56,544 nucleotides of DNA from Streptomyces adustus (GTDB taxonomy: Bacteria > Actinomycetota > Actinomycetes > Streptomycetales > Streptomycetaceae), in contig NZ_VJZD01000029.1 of the NCBI RefSeq assembly GCF_009377175.1, positions 1-56,544 on the forward strand, in the 5' to 3' direction. Below, one piece after another: positions 43,815 through 51,453 of the stretch (positions are counted from its first letter, which is position 1; each line of letters opens with the position of its first letter). The position numbers were made by a program, and so were the translations under genes. Under the pieces are notes generated by a model. The model searched no databases. It saw only the letters and a program-made list of their open reading frames with translations, and had not been told where the DNA came from.

Positions 43815-44639
43815 GTGGAACCAGTGGCTGGGCAGGACGTACGAGGCACGCTGCCCGAGGGGCTCGGCGCGGCCATCCGCGACACCGCCGAGGAGATCGC
43901 CGCGCTGCTGCGCGGGGGCGCCGACATGGGGCGTCCCATACCCGGGGCCGAGTGGAACGTCGGGCAGGCGGCGGCGCACCTGGCGCAGGCCAACGAACTG
44001 ATGGCCGACATCGCCGCAGGACGCCCGCGCGGCTACGGGGACGGCACCCCGCAGAGCCTCGCCGCGGCCAACGAGCAGGCGCTCGCCGCCTTCGACGAGC
44101 GCCGGGCCGAGCCGCTGGCCGCGATGATCGTGGCGCAGGCCGAGGCCTACCTCAGGGCGTGGGACGAGGGCACCGCGGCCGAGGAGACCCTCGTCAGCCC
44201 GCTGGGCCCGATGACCCCCCAGGTGCTGGGGTCGTACCTGCTCACCCATATGCTCGGCCACGGTTACGACCTCGCCCGCGCCCTGGGCCGTCCGCACATG
44301 ATCGACCGTGCCCGGGTCGAGCTGACCCTGCCGTTCCTGATCACGGCCATGCCGCGGGTGACCGACACCGCCCGCACGGCCGGGCTGACGGCCCGCTACG
44401 CGATCCGCCTGTGGAGCGGCGGCCGCTTCGGTGTGACCCTGTCCGACGGCGAGGTGTCCGTCGAGCCGCGGCTGCCGGACCGCCCGGACTGCACCATCCA
44501 CATCGAGCCGGTCACCTTCCTGCTGATGGCCCTCGGCCGACGCCGGCAGTGGGGCGCGCTCACCCAGGGGCGGATCCTGGTGTGGGGCCGCAAGCCCTGG
44601 CTGGCGCCCCGCTTCCCGACACTTTTCAAGGCGCCCTGA
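43815..44639 (+). CDS. TIGR03083 family (maleylpyruvate isomerase-like, mycothiol-linked) protein
   Basis: 274 residues from GTG 43815. The N-terminal DinB-like four-helix bundle has GAEWNVGQAAAHLAQANEL and a metal-type His in LLTHMLGHGYD. The C-terminal ~90 residues resemble an SCP2-like domain (TIHIEPVTFLLMALGRR). Such proteins are putative mycothiol-dependent enzymes. It is divergent from the SDR at 43650. Confidence 0.82.
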   Translation: MEPVAGQDVRGTLPEGLGAAIRDTAEEIAALLRGGADMGRPIPGAEWNVGQAAAHLAQANELMADIAAGRPRGYGDGTPQSLAAANEQALAAFDERRAEPLAAMIVAQAEAYLRAWDEGTAAEETLVSPLGPMTPQVLGSYLLTHMLGHGYDLARALGRPHMIDRARVELTLPFLITAMPRVTDTARTAGLTARYAIRLWSGGRFGVTLSDGEVSVEPRLPDRPDCTIHIEPVTFLLMALGRRRQWGALTQGRILVWGRKPWLAPRFPTLFKAP

Positions 44640-44735
44640 GGCCGGGCCGCACGCAGTCCCGAGGTCGGATGGCGGTCTTTCCCGTAGTGCGGTGACGTAG
44701 TGTCCCATGTCCCGAATCGGGTTATTACGCTGTTC

Positions 44736-44747
44736 GGTTGAACAACC
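44736..44747. promoter_or_regulatory. Inverted repeat GGTTG-AA-CAACC
   Basis: A perfect 5-2-5 inverted repeat, 33 bp before the MerR-type start, in a relatively AT-rich stretch. CCCGA-A-TCGGG lies at 44711-44721. Either could be an autoregulatory operator. Confidence 0.4.
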
Positions 44748-44780
44748 ATTGAGACTTCTGAGAACTTTGATCCTGCGGTC

Positions 44781-45563
44781 ATGTTGGAAGACTCAAAACC
44801 GGTGATCACCTTGCGACCATCCGATCTCGCCCGCGAACACGGGCTCTCGGCCCAGGCGGTCCGCAACTACGAACGGGAGGGGTTCATCCCGCCCGCCCAG
44901 CGCACGCAGAGCGGATACCGGATCTACACCGAGCTGCACGTGGCCGCGCTACGCGTGTATCTCTCCCTCATCCCGGGCTACGGCTGTTCGGCCGGCGGCC
45001 AGATCATGAACGCACTCCACGACGACGAACTCGACGGCGCCCTGACGATCATCGACCGCGGGCACGACCAGTTGCTGCGCGACCGCGACACCCTCGACGC
45101 CGTCAGGAGAGCGGTGGACCACCTGACGGCGGAGTCCGACGCCGACCCGCCGCACCCGACGGCCCCCGTCCCCCGGACCATCGGCGCGCTCGCGCGCCGC
45201 CTCGGTGTCACCCCGGCCACCCTGCGCAACTGGGAGGAGGTCGGCATCCTCACCCCCGCGCGCGACCCGGCCAGCGGATATCGCGTCTTCCGGCCGAGCG
45301 ACATCCGCGACGCCGAACTCGCCCATCTCCTGCGGCGCGGGGGATACCCGCTGGACCACATATCCACCGTGGTCGAGCAGATCCGCACGGCCGACGGCAG
45401 CGACGCCCTGTCCAGCGCCCTGGACGACTGGCACCTCCGGCTGCGGGCGCGCGGTCTGGCCATGCTCGACGCGGCCACTCATCTCAGCCACTATCTGGGC
45501 CTCTTGCGCACCGGCCTGAACCCGGCGCTCGCGGCGCCGGGCACCGCCCGCACCACGGGCTGA
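44781..45563 (+). CDS. TioE-like regulator with two MerR-type HTH domains
   Basis: 260 residues from ATG 44781. The first HTH (about 10-80) is LRPSDLAREHGLSAQAVRNYEREGFIPPAQRTQSGYRIY. The second (about 130-200) is IGALARRLGVTPATLRNWEEVGILTPARDPASGYRVFRPSDI. Two complete MerR reading heads in one chain are typical of the TioE family found in actinobacteria. It may bind two half-sites at once. Its target is unknown; the shikimate-dehydrogenase-like gene follows in the same direction after 213 bp. Confidence 0.83.
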   Translation: MLEDSKPVITLRPSDLAREHGLSAQAVRNYEREGFIPPAQRTQSGYRIYTELHVAALRVYLSLIPGYGCSAGGQIMNALHDDELDGALTIIDRGHDQLLRDRDTLDAVRRAVDHLTAESDADPPHPTAPVPRTIGALARRLGVTPATLRNWEEVGILTPARDPASGYRVFRPSDIRDAELAHLLRRGGYPLDHISTVVEQIRTADGSDALSSALDDWHLRLRARGLAMLDAATHLSHYLGLLRTGLNPALAAPGTARTTG

Positions 45564-45740
45564 CCCCGGGCACCGGCGCGTTGTCCGCACGGCGGCGGCG
45601 GTTGCCGTTCGCGGGACGGACCCTGACGACATGTCGCGCCCGCCCTCCCCACCCGGTCCGGCCGCGACGGGCGCGTTCCGCGCGAGCCGGGCCGGGGCTG
45701 TCGCGGTACTTCCCGCGGCGCACCCGTCCTGATATGGATA

Positions 45741-45754
45741 ACGAACTAGTTCGT
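45741..45754. promoter_or_regulatory. Perfect palindrome ACGAACTAGTTCGT (TetR-type operator)
   Basis: A 14-bp perfect palindrome 22 bp upstream of the shikimate-dehydrogenase-like gene. TetR regulators often bind AACTAGTT-centred palindromes. No TetR gene lies beside it, so the repressor is probably encoded elsewhere. Confidence 0.6.
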
Positions 45755-45776
45755 ACATTACTCGCGTGGAGTCGCC

Positions 45777-46655
45777 GTGACCCAGTACTCCTACCTCGTC
45801 GGACTCGTCGGCACCGACATAGGCCACTCGCTCAGCCCCCAGCTCCACGAGTACGAAGCCGACCGGCACGGTGTGCGCTACCTCTACCGGCTGCTCGACA
45901 CCGGTGCCAAGCCGGCGGGCGGGCACGACCTGCACGAACTGCTCCGCTCCTGCCGTGACTGCGGCTTCTCGGGGCTGAACGTCACCCACCCCTTCAAGCG
46001 GCTCGTCATGCCCCATCTCGACGAGCTGGCCCCGACGGCCCTACGGGTCGGCGCCGTCAACACCGTCGTCTTCACTCCGGACCGGCGGGCGGTCGGCCAC
46101 AACACCGACCTCGCCGGGTTCTCCGAGTCGTTCGCCCGCGGACTTCCCGACGCGCGCCTCGACCGGGTGGTGCTGCTCGGCGCTGGAGGCGCCGGCGCGG
46201 CCGTCGCCCACGCCCTGCTCGACCGGGGAGCGCGGCACCTCCAGGTCGTGGACCCGCTCCAGGAGCGTGCCGTCGCCCTGGCCGAGGCGCTCAACGAGCA
46301 CAGCGGCCAGGAGCGGGCCCGGGCCGTTTCGCCCGAGGCTCTGGAGGTGGTGCTGAGCGAGGCGGACGGGCTCGTCAACGCCTCGCCCGCCGGCTCCGTC
46401 CACCATCCCCGACTGCCGCTCGCGGCCCGGCTGCTGCACCCGCGGCTGTGGCTGGCCGACCTGAACTACCGCCCCCTGCACACTCCTCTGCTGAGGGCCG
46501 GCGGCGCACTGGGCTCCCGGGTCCTGCACGGCGGCGGCATGCTGGTGCACCAGGCGGCCCACTCGTTCCGTCTCCTCACCGGCCTGCCCGCGCACACCTC
46601 GCACATGCTCGCCGACTTCGCCGACCTGACGGCGGACCCGCACGCCCATGCCTGA
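45777..46655 (+). CDS. Shikimate/quinate dehydrogenase-like protein
   Basis: 292 residues from GTG 45777 (GGAG 6 bp upstream). Substrate site: GHSLSPQLHEYE and NVTHPFK (catalytic Lys); NTDLAGF (Asp); cofactor loop LLGAGGAGAAVAHAL; ending GGGMLVHQAAHSF. It would interconvert dehydroshikimate and shikimate, or dehydroquinate/quinate. Streptomyces usually has an aroE within the aro/mltG region, so an isolated copy under a palindromic operator suggests a catabolic or secondary role. Confidence 0.82.
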   Translation: MTQYSYLVGLVGTDIGHSLSPQLHEYEADRHGVRYLYRLLDTGAKPAGGHDLHELLRSCRDCGFSGLNVTHPFKRLVMPHLDELAPTALRVGAVNTVVFTPDRRAVGHNTDLAGFSESFARGLPDARLDRVVLLGAGGAGAAVAHALLDRGARHLQVVDPLQERAVALAEALNEHSGQERARAVSPEALEVVLSEADGLVNASPAGSVHHPRLPLAARLLHPRLWLADLNYRPLHTPLLRAGGALGSRVLHGGGMLVHQAAHSFRLLTGLPAHTSHMLADFADLTADPHAHA

Positions 46656-46737
46656 CGTGCCGGCCGGAGTCGTTCAGGACCAAGAGGCCGAGTGGGTCGA
46701 GTCGATGCGAAATCGACTTCAAGGAGACCAAACGGTC

Positions 46738-46812
46738 ATGGGGTATGAGTCGTTGCAAGCCCGTCAGAGTCGGCATTCTGCGGGCATTCACCCTGTCGCG
46801 TGGCCCCGGTGA
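46738..46812 (+). CDS. Possible 24-residue small ORF
   Basis: ATG 46738 to TGA 46810-46812, with AAGGAG at 46721-46726. The product would be MGYESLQARQSRHSAGIHPV followed by four residues. The Shine-Dalgarno is good, with 11-bp spacing, but nothing else supports it. An inverted repeat GTCGA/TCGAC (46701-46717) lies just upstream. Confidence 0.2.
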   Translation: MGYESLQARQSRHSAGIHPVAWPR

Positions 46813-46928
46813 CCCGTGGCGGACGCCGGGCGCAGGGAGCGATCCGGCCAGACGGGGACAAACATCTCCACCGGCCCTCGTGTCGATGAGACGGGCCGGG
46901 GGTGAGGGGTGAGGGAGAGGCGAAAGGC

Positions 46929-46951
46929 ATGTGTTTAACTTGTAAACACAT
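46929..46951. promoter_or_regulatory. Strong AT-rich inverted repeat (9-5-9)
   Basis: ATGTGTTTA-ACTTG-TAAACACAT, perfect in all nine pairs. It is conspicuously AT-rich for this genome and has the size of a dimeric repressor site. No known binder can be assigned. It lies 315 bp upstream of the MHYT start. Confidence 0.65.
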
Positions 46952-47117
46952 CGAACAGGTGGGGCGCACAGAACGTCCGGTGCCGGTGCCCTGACTTCGC
47001 GTCAGAGCCCTTGCGCGACGCAGTACGCACCCGGCCTGACCGACCCACGACGCGGTCGGCGACACCCGCCGACCGAACCCGGTCGGCTGGCGCCGCGCGT
47101 GCTGGTGCCCCGGCCGT

Positions 47118-47136
47118 CCCGATCGCAGTGATCGGG
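47118..47136 (+). promoter_or_regulatory. Leader hairpin CCCGATC-GCAGT-GATCGGG
   Basis: A perfect 7-bp stem with a 5-nt loop, about 130 bp before the MHYT start. It could be part of a structured leader; it is not evidence for a known riboswitch. Confidence 0.3.
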
Positions 47137-47265
47137 CAGCGGTCCCGGGCCCGTCGCGGCTCCGGGACGCCGGGCGTAGCGGTCGCACGGCACTGTGCCG
47201 ACAGCCCCGCCGTCCGGCTCACCGCAGCCCTGTGCCACCACGCAGTTGAAGGAACAGAACACCTC

Positions 47266-48207
47266 ATGACCGCAGACGTCTCCAACTTCTACTACGGCGC
47301 CGTGACACCCATCGCGGCGTACGTCATGGCCTGTCTGGGGGCCGCGCTGGGACTGCGCTGTACGACACGCTCGCTGCGGCGCACGGACCGCAAGGCCAAC
47401 TGGCTGCTGCTGGGCTCCGTGGCGATCGGCTGCGGCATCTGGACGATGCACTTCATCGCCATGATCGGCTTCAGCGTCGGCGGTGCGCTGGTCAGCTACG
47501 ACTCCGGGCTCACCCTCTTCAGCCTCGCCGTCGCGATCGCCGTCGTGGCCGTCGGTGTCTTCCTCGTCGGGTACCGCGGTGCGTCGCGCGCCAACCTGGC
47601 GATCGCGGGAACCATCACCGGCGTCGGCGTGGCGGTGATGCACTACCTCGGCATGGCGGCCATGGACGCCCACGGCTTCGTCCAGTACGACGTGATGACC
47701 GTCGTACTGTCCGTCGTCATCGCCGTCGTCGCCGCGACGGCGGCCCTCTGGGCGGCCGTCTCCATCCAGGGACTCTGGTCCACCCTGGGGGCGAGCCTGG
47801 TGATGGGGGTCGCCGTCACCGGTATGCACTACACCGGCATGGCCGCGGTGTCCGTCCACGTCGACGGCGTGATCGAGTCCTCGCAGTCGTCCACGAGCCT
47901 GCTCGGGTTCCTCCTGCTCATGCTGGTCGGCCCCTTCATCGTCCTGCTGGTCGCGGCGGTGATCGTGATGTTCGACCCCGACATGATGGGCGGCAGCGAG
48001 GAGGAGCCGGTCTACAGGTCGGCGCCCGCGTACGAGGTGCCGCAGGCGTTCGAGGTCTCCCAGTGGCAGCCGCGGCAGCAGCCGCAGCAGCAGCCGTACG
48101 AGGCGACACAGCAGCAGCCGTACGAGGCGACGCAGCAGCACTACGCGGACACCGCCGCCCCGGCCGGGGACGACAGCCGCCCCGAGGGGTCCTACGCGTC
48201 CTGGTGA
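47266..48207 (+). CDS. MHYT-domain integral membrane sensor
   Basis: 313 residues from ATG 47266. Seven hydrophobic segments carry three MHYT repeats: MHFIAM, MHYLGM and MHYTGM, each at the outer face of a helix; they are proposed to coordinate copper and sense O2, CO or NO. The C-terminus is a cytosolic tail with duplicated QQPYEATQQ units and no GGDEF/EAL or kinase output, so it probably acts through a partner. It has a long upstream region and ends at a perfect terminator. Confidence 0.88.
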   Translation: MTADVSNFYYGAVTPIAAYVMACLGAALGLRCTTRSLRRTDRKANWLLLGSVAIGCGIWTMHFIAMIGFSVGGALVSYDSGLTLFSLAVAIAVVAVGVFLVGYRGASRANLAIAGTITGVGVAVMHYLGMAAMDAHGFVQYDVMTVVLSVVIAVVAATAALWAAVSIQGLWSTLGASLVMGVAVTGMHYTGMAAVSVHVDGVIESSQSSTSLLGFLLLMLVGPFIVLLVAAVIVMFDPDMMGGSEEEPVYRSAPAYEVPQAFEVSQWQPRQQPQQQPYEATQQQPYEATQQHYADTAAPAGDDSRPEGSYASW

Positions 48208-48226
48208 CCCGACCGCACCGGGATGA

Positions 48227-48260
48227 CGAAAGGCCGACCACCCACGTGGTCGGCCTTTCG
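48227..48260 (+). terminator. Perfect 15-bp stem terminator after the MHYT gene
   Basis: CGAAAGGCCGACCAC pairs with GTGGTCGGCCTTTCG around a CCAC loop, 20 bp after the stop codon. The A and T runs at the stem base resemble a bidirectional intrinsic terminator. Confidence 0.9.
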
Positions 48261-48352
48261 CGTCGCCCGGTTCCCGCTCCCGCTCCGTATACCGCTCCGT
48301 ACACCGCTCCGCAGCAGGTCGGACGGGTGGGGTCGGTGGTGTGCGCCGGGGC

Positions 48353-48376
48353 GCGGTATAAAGAAGTGATAAATGT
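48353..48376 (+). promoter_or_regulatory. AT-rich promoter-like stretch before MpaB gene
   Basis: GGTATAAAGAAGTGATAAATG contains TATAAA and GATAAA hexamers in an otherwise GC-rich gap, about 70-95 bp before the GTG at 48447. No -35 is recognised. Confidence 0.35.
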
Positions 48377-48446
48377 TTTCCGGTGGCCCGCTCCGGGCAC
48401 CACGGAGAGGCGGAGGCGTCAGGACCGCTCTGTCGAGGTGAGGACC

Positions 48447-49328
48447 GTGACCGACACGGAAGCCAGGACCGTCCACGGGGAACCGGCCCCGCTCACCCCG
48501 CAGACGATCCTCTGGGACATCGCCGGCGACCGTCGCCTGCTGTTCTCGCTGCCGGCCGGCTTCGTCCTCCAGGTCGCGCACCCGGCGGTCGGCGCGGGCG
48601 TCGACGAGCACTCCGTCTTCCGCACCGACCCCTGGGGGCGCCTCGACCGGTCCCTGGAGTCGCTCCAGCTCTGGATCTACGGCGGCGAGCGCGCCGCCGA
48701 GGAGGGGCGCCGACTGCGCCGGCTGCACCGCACCATCAACGGCACCGACACCCGGGGCCGCCCCTACCACGCGCTCACCCCCGCCTGCTACGCCTGGGTC
48801 CACGCCACCGCGTACCCCGTCTTCCTGCGCGCCGCCCGGTACCTCGCACGGCCCCTGACCCCCGCCGAGAGCCGCCGTCTCTACGACGAACTCCGGCAGC
48901 TCGGACGCATCCTCGGCATCAAGGACCGCGACATGCCGGAGAACCCCGAGGAGTACTGGACGTACTTCGACACGATGGTCCGCGACGAACTGGAGATGAC
49001 ACCGGTGGCGCGCGAACTGCTCGACCCGCGGCGACCCGTCCCGGCGCCCCCGGGCGCATCCGCCCCCGTACGACTGCTGTGGCCGGTGCTCCATCCGCCG
49101 CTGACCCGGCTGCGCGTGTTCGTCACCGTCGGCCTGCTGCCGCCCGTGGCCCGGGACCGGCTGGGCCTGGCGTGGACGCCCCGGGACGAACGTCTGCTGC
49201 GCGGGTTCGGCGCGGTCCTGCGCACCCTCTTCCCCCTGCTGCCCGAGCGCGTCCGCTACCTGCCCCTCGGCTACGCGGCGCGCCGCGCGGCACGACCGAA
49301 CCCCCCACGCCGGAGGCGTCGTCGGTGA
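48447..49328 (+). CDS. Oxygenase MpaB family (DUF2236) protein
   Basis: 293 residues from GTG 48447 (AGG upstream). Typical motifs: ILWDIAGDRRLLFSLPAGFVLQVAHPAVGAGVDEHS (His and Asp), YAWVHATAY, and the RLY and TYFDTMV helices. This family includes MpaB and latex-clearing-protein-related heme or membrane oxygenases. The C-terminus is Arg-rich. The substrate is unknown. A 44-bp gap separates it from the following NmrA-like gene, so they may be co-transcribed. Confidence 0.82.
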   Translation: MTDTEARTVHGEPAPLTPQTILWDIAGDRRLLFSLPAGFVLQVAHPAVGAGVDEHSVFRTDPWGRLDRSLESLQLWIYGGERAAEEGRRLRRLHRTINGTDTRGRPYHALTPACYAWVHATAYPVFLRAARYLARPLTPAESRRLYDELRQLGRILGIKDRDMPENPEEYWTYFDTMVRDELEMTPVARELLDPRRPVPAPPGASAPVRLLWPVLHPPLTRLRVFVTVGLLPPVARDRLGLAWTPRDERLLRGFGAVLRTLFPLLPERVRYLPLGYAARRAARPNPPRRRRRR

Positions 49329-49372
49329 CGTCGCACGGCGACGGGCGGTGAACCACCACGAAAGGAACGGAC

Positions 49373-50149
49373 ATGAGGATCGCGGTTCTCGGCGGTACGG
49401 GTCTGATCGGCTCGCGCGTGGTCGCCCGGCTGAAGGTGCAGGGCCACGAGGCGAGGGCGCTCTCCCTGTCGACGGGGGTGAACGTCCTCACCGGCGAAGG
49501 GCTGGGCGCCGCGCTCGCGGACGCCGAGGTGGTCGTCAACCTGACGAACTCGCCCACCTTCGACGAGGCCTCGGCCGAGTTCTTCCGTACATCGATGGCC
49601 AAGGTGCTGGAGGCGAGCCGTGCGGCGGGCGTCGGGCACGTGGTGGTGCTGTCCATCGTGGGCGCGGACAAGGTGCCCGAGCTGGACTACTACCGGGCGA
49701 AGGTCCTTCAGGAGGACCTGCTCAAGGCCGACGGTCTGCCGTACTCCGTCGTACGGGCCACCCAGTTCATGGAGTTCGTCGACGCCGTGCTGTCCTGGAC
49801 CACGGACGGCGACACCGTCCGGCTGCCCAGCACCCCGCTCCAGCCCGTCGCCGCCGCCGATGTCGCGGACGCGGTCGCCGACGTCGCCATGGGCGCGCCG
49901 CTCGACGGCACCCTGAACGTCGCGGGCCCCGAGGTCTTCCCCCTCGACGAGTTGGGGAGCATCACCCTGGCCGCCGAGGGCGGAGCGGGTCACGTCGTCA
50001 CCGACGACACCGCCGGGATGTTCGCCGTCCCCAAGGGCGACGTCCTGACCGCGCCGGAGGGCGCCCGCATCGCCCCCACGCACTACCGCGACTGGATGGC
50101 GGCCCGAGCCGATCGAGCCGACCGGGCGGACGAGGCGCCGGGACGCTGA
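49373..50149 (+). CDS. NmrA/atypical SDR family NAD(P)-binding protein
   Basis: 258 residues from ATG 49373 (AAAGGAACGGAC upstream). The N-terminal motif MRIAVLGGTGLIGSRVV is the NmrA/SDR_a5 type GGTGxxG. It also contains YYRAKVLQEDLLKADGLPYSVVRATQFMEF. Classical YxxxK catalysis is replaced by YRAK. It probably uses NAD(P)H and may act on a quinone or flavin-type substrate or be a redox sensor. It ends before a 280-bp gap with AT-rich stretches. Confidence 0.82.
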   Translation: MRIAVLGGTGLIGSRVVARLKVQGHEARALSLSTGVNVLTGEGLGAALADAEVVVNLTNSPTFDEASAEFFRTSMAKVLEASRAAGVGHVVVLSIVGADKVPELDYYRAKVLQEDLLKADGLPYSVVRATQFMEFVDAVLSWTTDGDTVRLPSTPLQPVAAADVADAVADVAMGAPLDGTLNVAGPEVFPLDELGSITLAAEGGAGHVVTDDTAGMFAVPKGDVLTAPEGARIAPTHYRDWMAARADRADRADEAPGR

Positions 50150-50430
50150 ACGGTCCTCTCTGCCCGCTCCATCCCGTTTCCGGCCTATTCGGACGTCGCA
50201 TCACTGCCCGTCGTGAAGCAAGTTCCCGCCATGGTCAGTTTTTAGACACCTTTGAACATCCGTTACTGTTCATCCCTCGAACACAAACTGCACGCTTCGT
50301 ACGCGTGAGCTAGGTTTAGCGTCCAGCGTCAGGTAGACGGGGATGCTCGGGGCAGGCGGGGGCCTGGTGCGGCCGAGATGCGCTCGGAATTGTCCGCACA
50401 CCCAAGACATTTCCGTGGGGGATGGGGTAC
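50150..50430. promoter_or_regulatory. AT-rich promoter region of polysaccharide cluster
   Basis: The segment 50225-50325 contains runs such as GTTTTTAGACACCTTTGAAC, unusual in this genome. It probably carries the promoter for the three-gene polysaccharide cluster, but I cannot assign -35/-10 hexamers. Confidence 0.35.
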
Positions 50431-51405
50431 GTGAACATGTGGCGGAAAGACGCCGTATCCGAAGGGTCCGTCGATGCGTCCGGGTCCGAAACCGATCCGG
50501 TCGACCGGAGCGGAGCCGGCGGCCGGATCGACACGGCCGAGACCCGGACGTTCCGGGCGGATCTGAACGAGTCCGGGAAGCCCGCTCCGCGGACGGCCGC
50601 CATCCCGAACGCCCGGGCGCCGCGCAACCCGTTCGCGGGGCGGAGCTTCGCCCCGGCTCCGGCCCGGACACAGGCCCAGGCGCCGCTACCGGCCCCGGCG
50701 CAGGCCAAGGCCGCGGTTCCGGCCCAGGCGCCGGATTCCGACCTGGAGGAACCGCTCCACGACCCGCACGAACTCACCGTGCAGATGTCCACCGTCGGCC
50801 TGTCGGTCCCCGAGGTCTCCTACCTGAGCGGTCGTCCCGACGAGCGCGACGGCAGTCCCGTCTTCGTCGACGAGTCGGGCCGCCGCGGCCGCTGGCTGCG
50901 TCGACTGGGCATGGCCATCGGCGTGGCCTGTGCCGTCTACTCGGTCGTCATCGTCGCCACCCTGCTCTCCGGCAGTTCGAGCGCGCCGTGGCTGCCCGTG
51001 CCCGCGCAGGACGACGACGCGCCCGTGAGCCAGGTCGACCCCTCCTCGGTGCCGTCGCAGCCCGCGCAGCCCGCGGACCCCGCCGATGCCACGCCGACCG
51101 CCGAAGCGTCGCAGGGCACCGCCTCGGAGACGTCCTCGGGCACCGGCGCCGTGACCTCCCCGGCCACCTCGGGCCCGAGTGAGCCGACGGCCTCCTCGAA
51201 GCTGGAGCCGTCCGCGCGGACGACGCGCGACACCACCGGCTCCACGGTGACCACGCCCCCCACCGCCTCGACGCATCCCACCGCCGCCTCGCCCAGCGCG
51301 AGCGCGCCGGCCACCGATGCGAGCACCCCGTCGCCGACCACCGTGGACGTCCTCGGACTCGGCCCGCTCGCCGACGGTTCGACCGCGGCGACGCCCGCCT
51401 CCTGA
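50431..51405 (+). CDS. Single-pass membrane protein with long Ser/Thr/Pro-rich tail
   Basis: About 324 residues; I place the start at GTG 50431 (GGGGGA 8 bp upstream), though ATG 50422 and 50437 are in the same frame. A Pro/Ala-rich cytosolic part of about 160 residues precedes one membrane helix (LGMAIGVACAVYSVVIVATLLSG, about 165-187), then an extracellular tail of Ser/Thr/Pro-rich repeats. I do not recognise a family. It lies first in front of a deacetylase-glycosyltransferase fusion and may be an assembly or anchoring factor for the polysaccharide. Confidence 0.68.
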   Translation: MNMWRKDAVSEGSVDASGSETDPVDRSGAGGRIDTAETRTFRADLNESGKPAPRTAAIPNARAPRNPFAGRSFAPAPARTQAQAPLPAPAQAKAAVPAQAPDSDLEEPLHDPHELTVQMSTVGLSVPEVSYLSGRPDERDGSPVFVDESGRRGRWLRRLGMAIGVACAVYSVVIVATLLSGSSSAPWLPVPAQDDDAPVSQVDPSSVPSQPAQPADPADATPTAEASQGTASETSSGTGAVTSPATSGPSEPTASSKLEPSARTTRDTTGSTVTTPPTASTHPTAASPSASAPATDASTPSPTTVDVLGLGPLADGSTAATPAS

Positions 51406-51453
51406 CACCTCTGCGTGCCCCGTCAATCATCCGTCCCTGGAGCACCACTTCCG

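Larger units (their letters stand above)
46656..47265. other. 610-bp intergenic region upstream of the MHYT gene
   Basis: The region contains an AT-rich 23-bp inverted repeat (46929-46951), a hairpin (47118-47136) and one small possible ORF. The rest is GC-rich without clear features. It is long for this compact genome and may hold a long 5' leader. Confidence 0.5.

Noticed and set aside
46813..47265. Riboswitch in the long MHYT leader
   Set aside because: I could not find the conserved cores of c-di-GMP, ydaO or cobalamin elements; only simple hairpins are visible.
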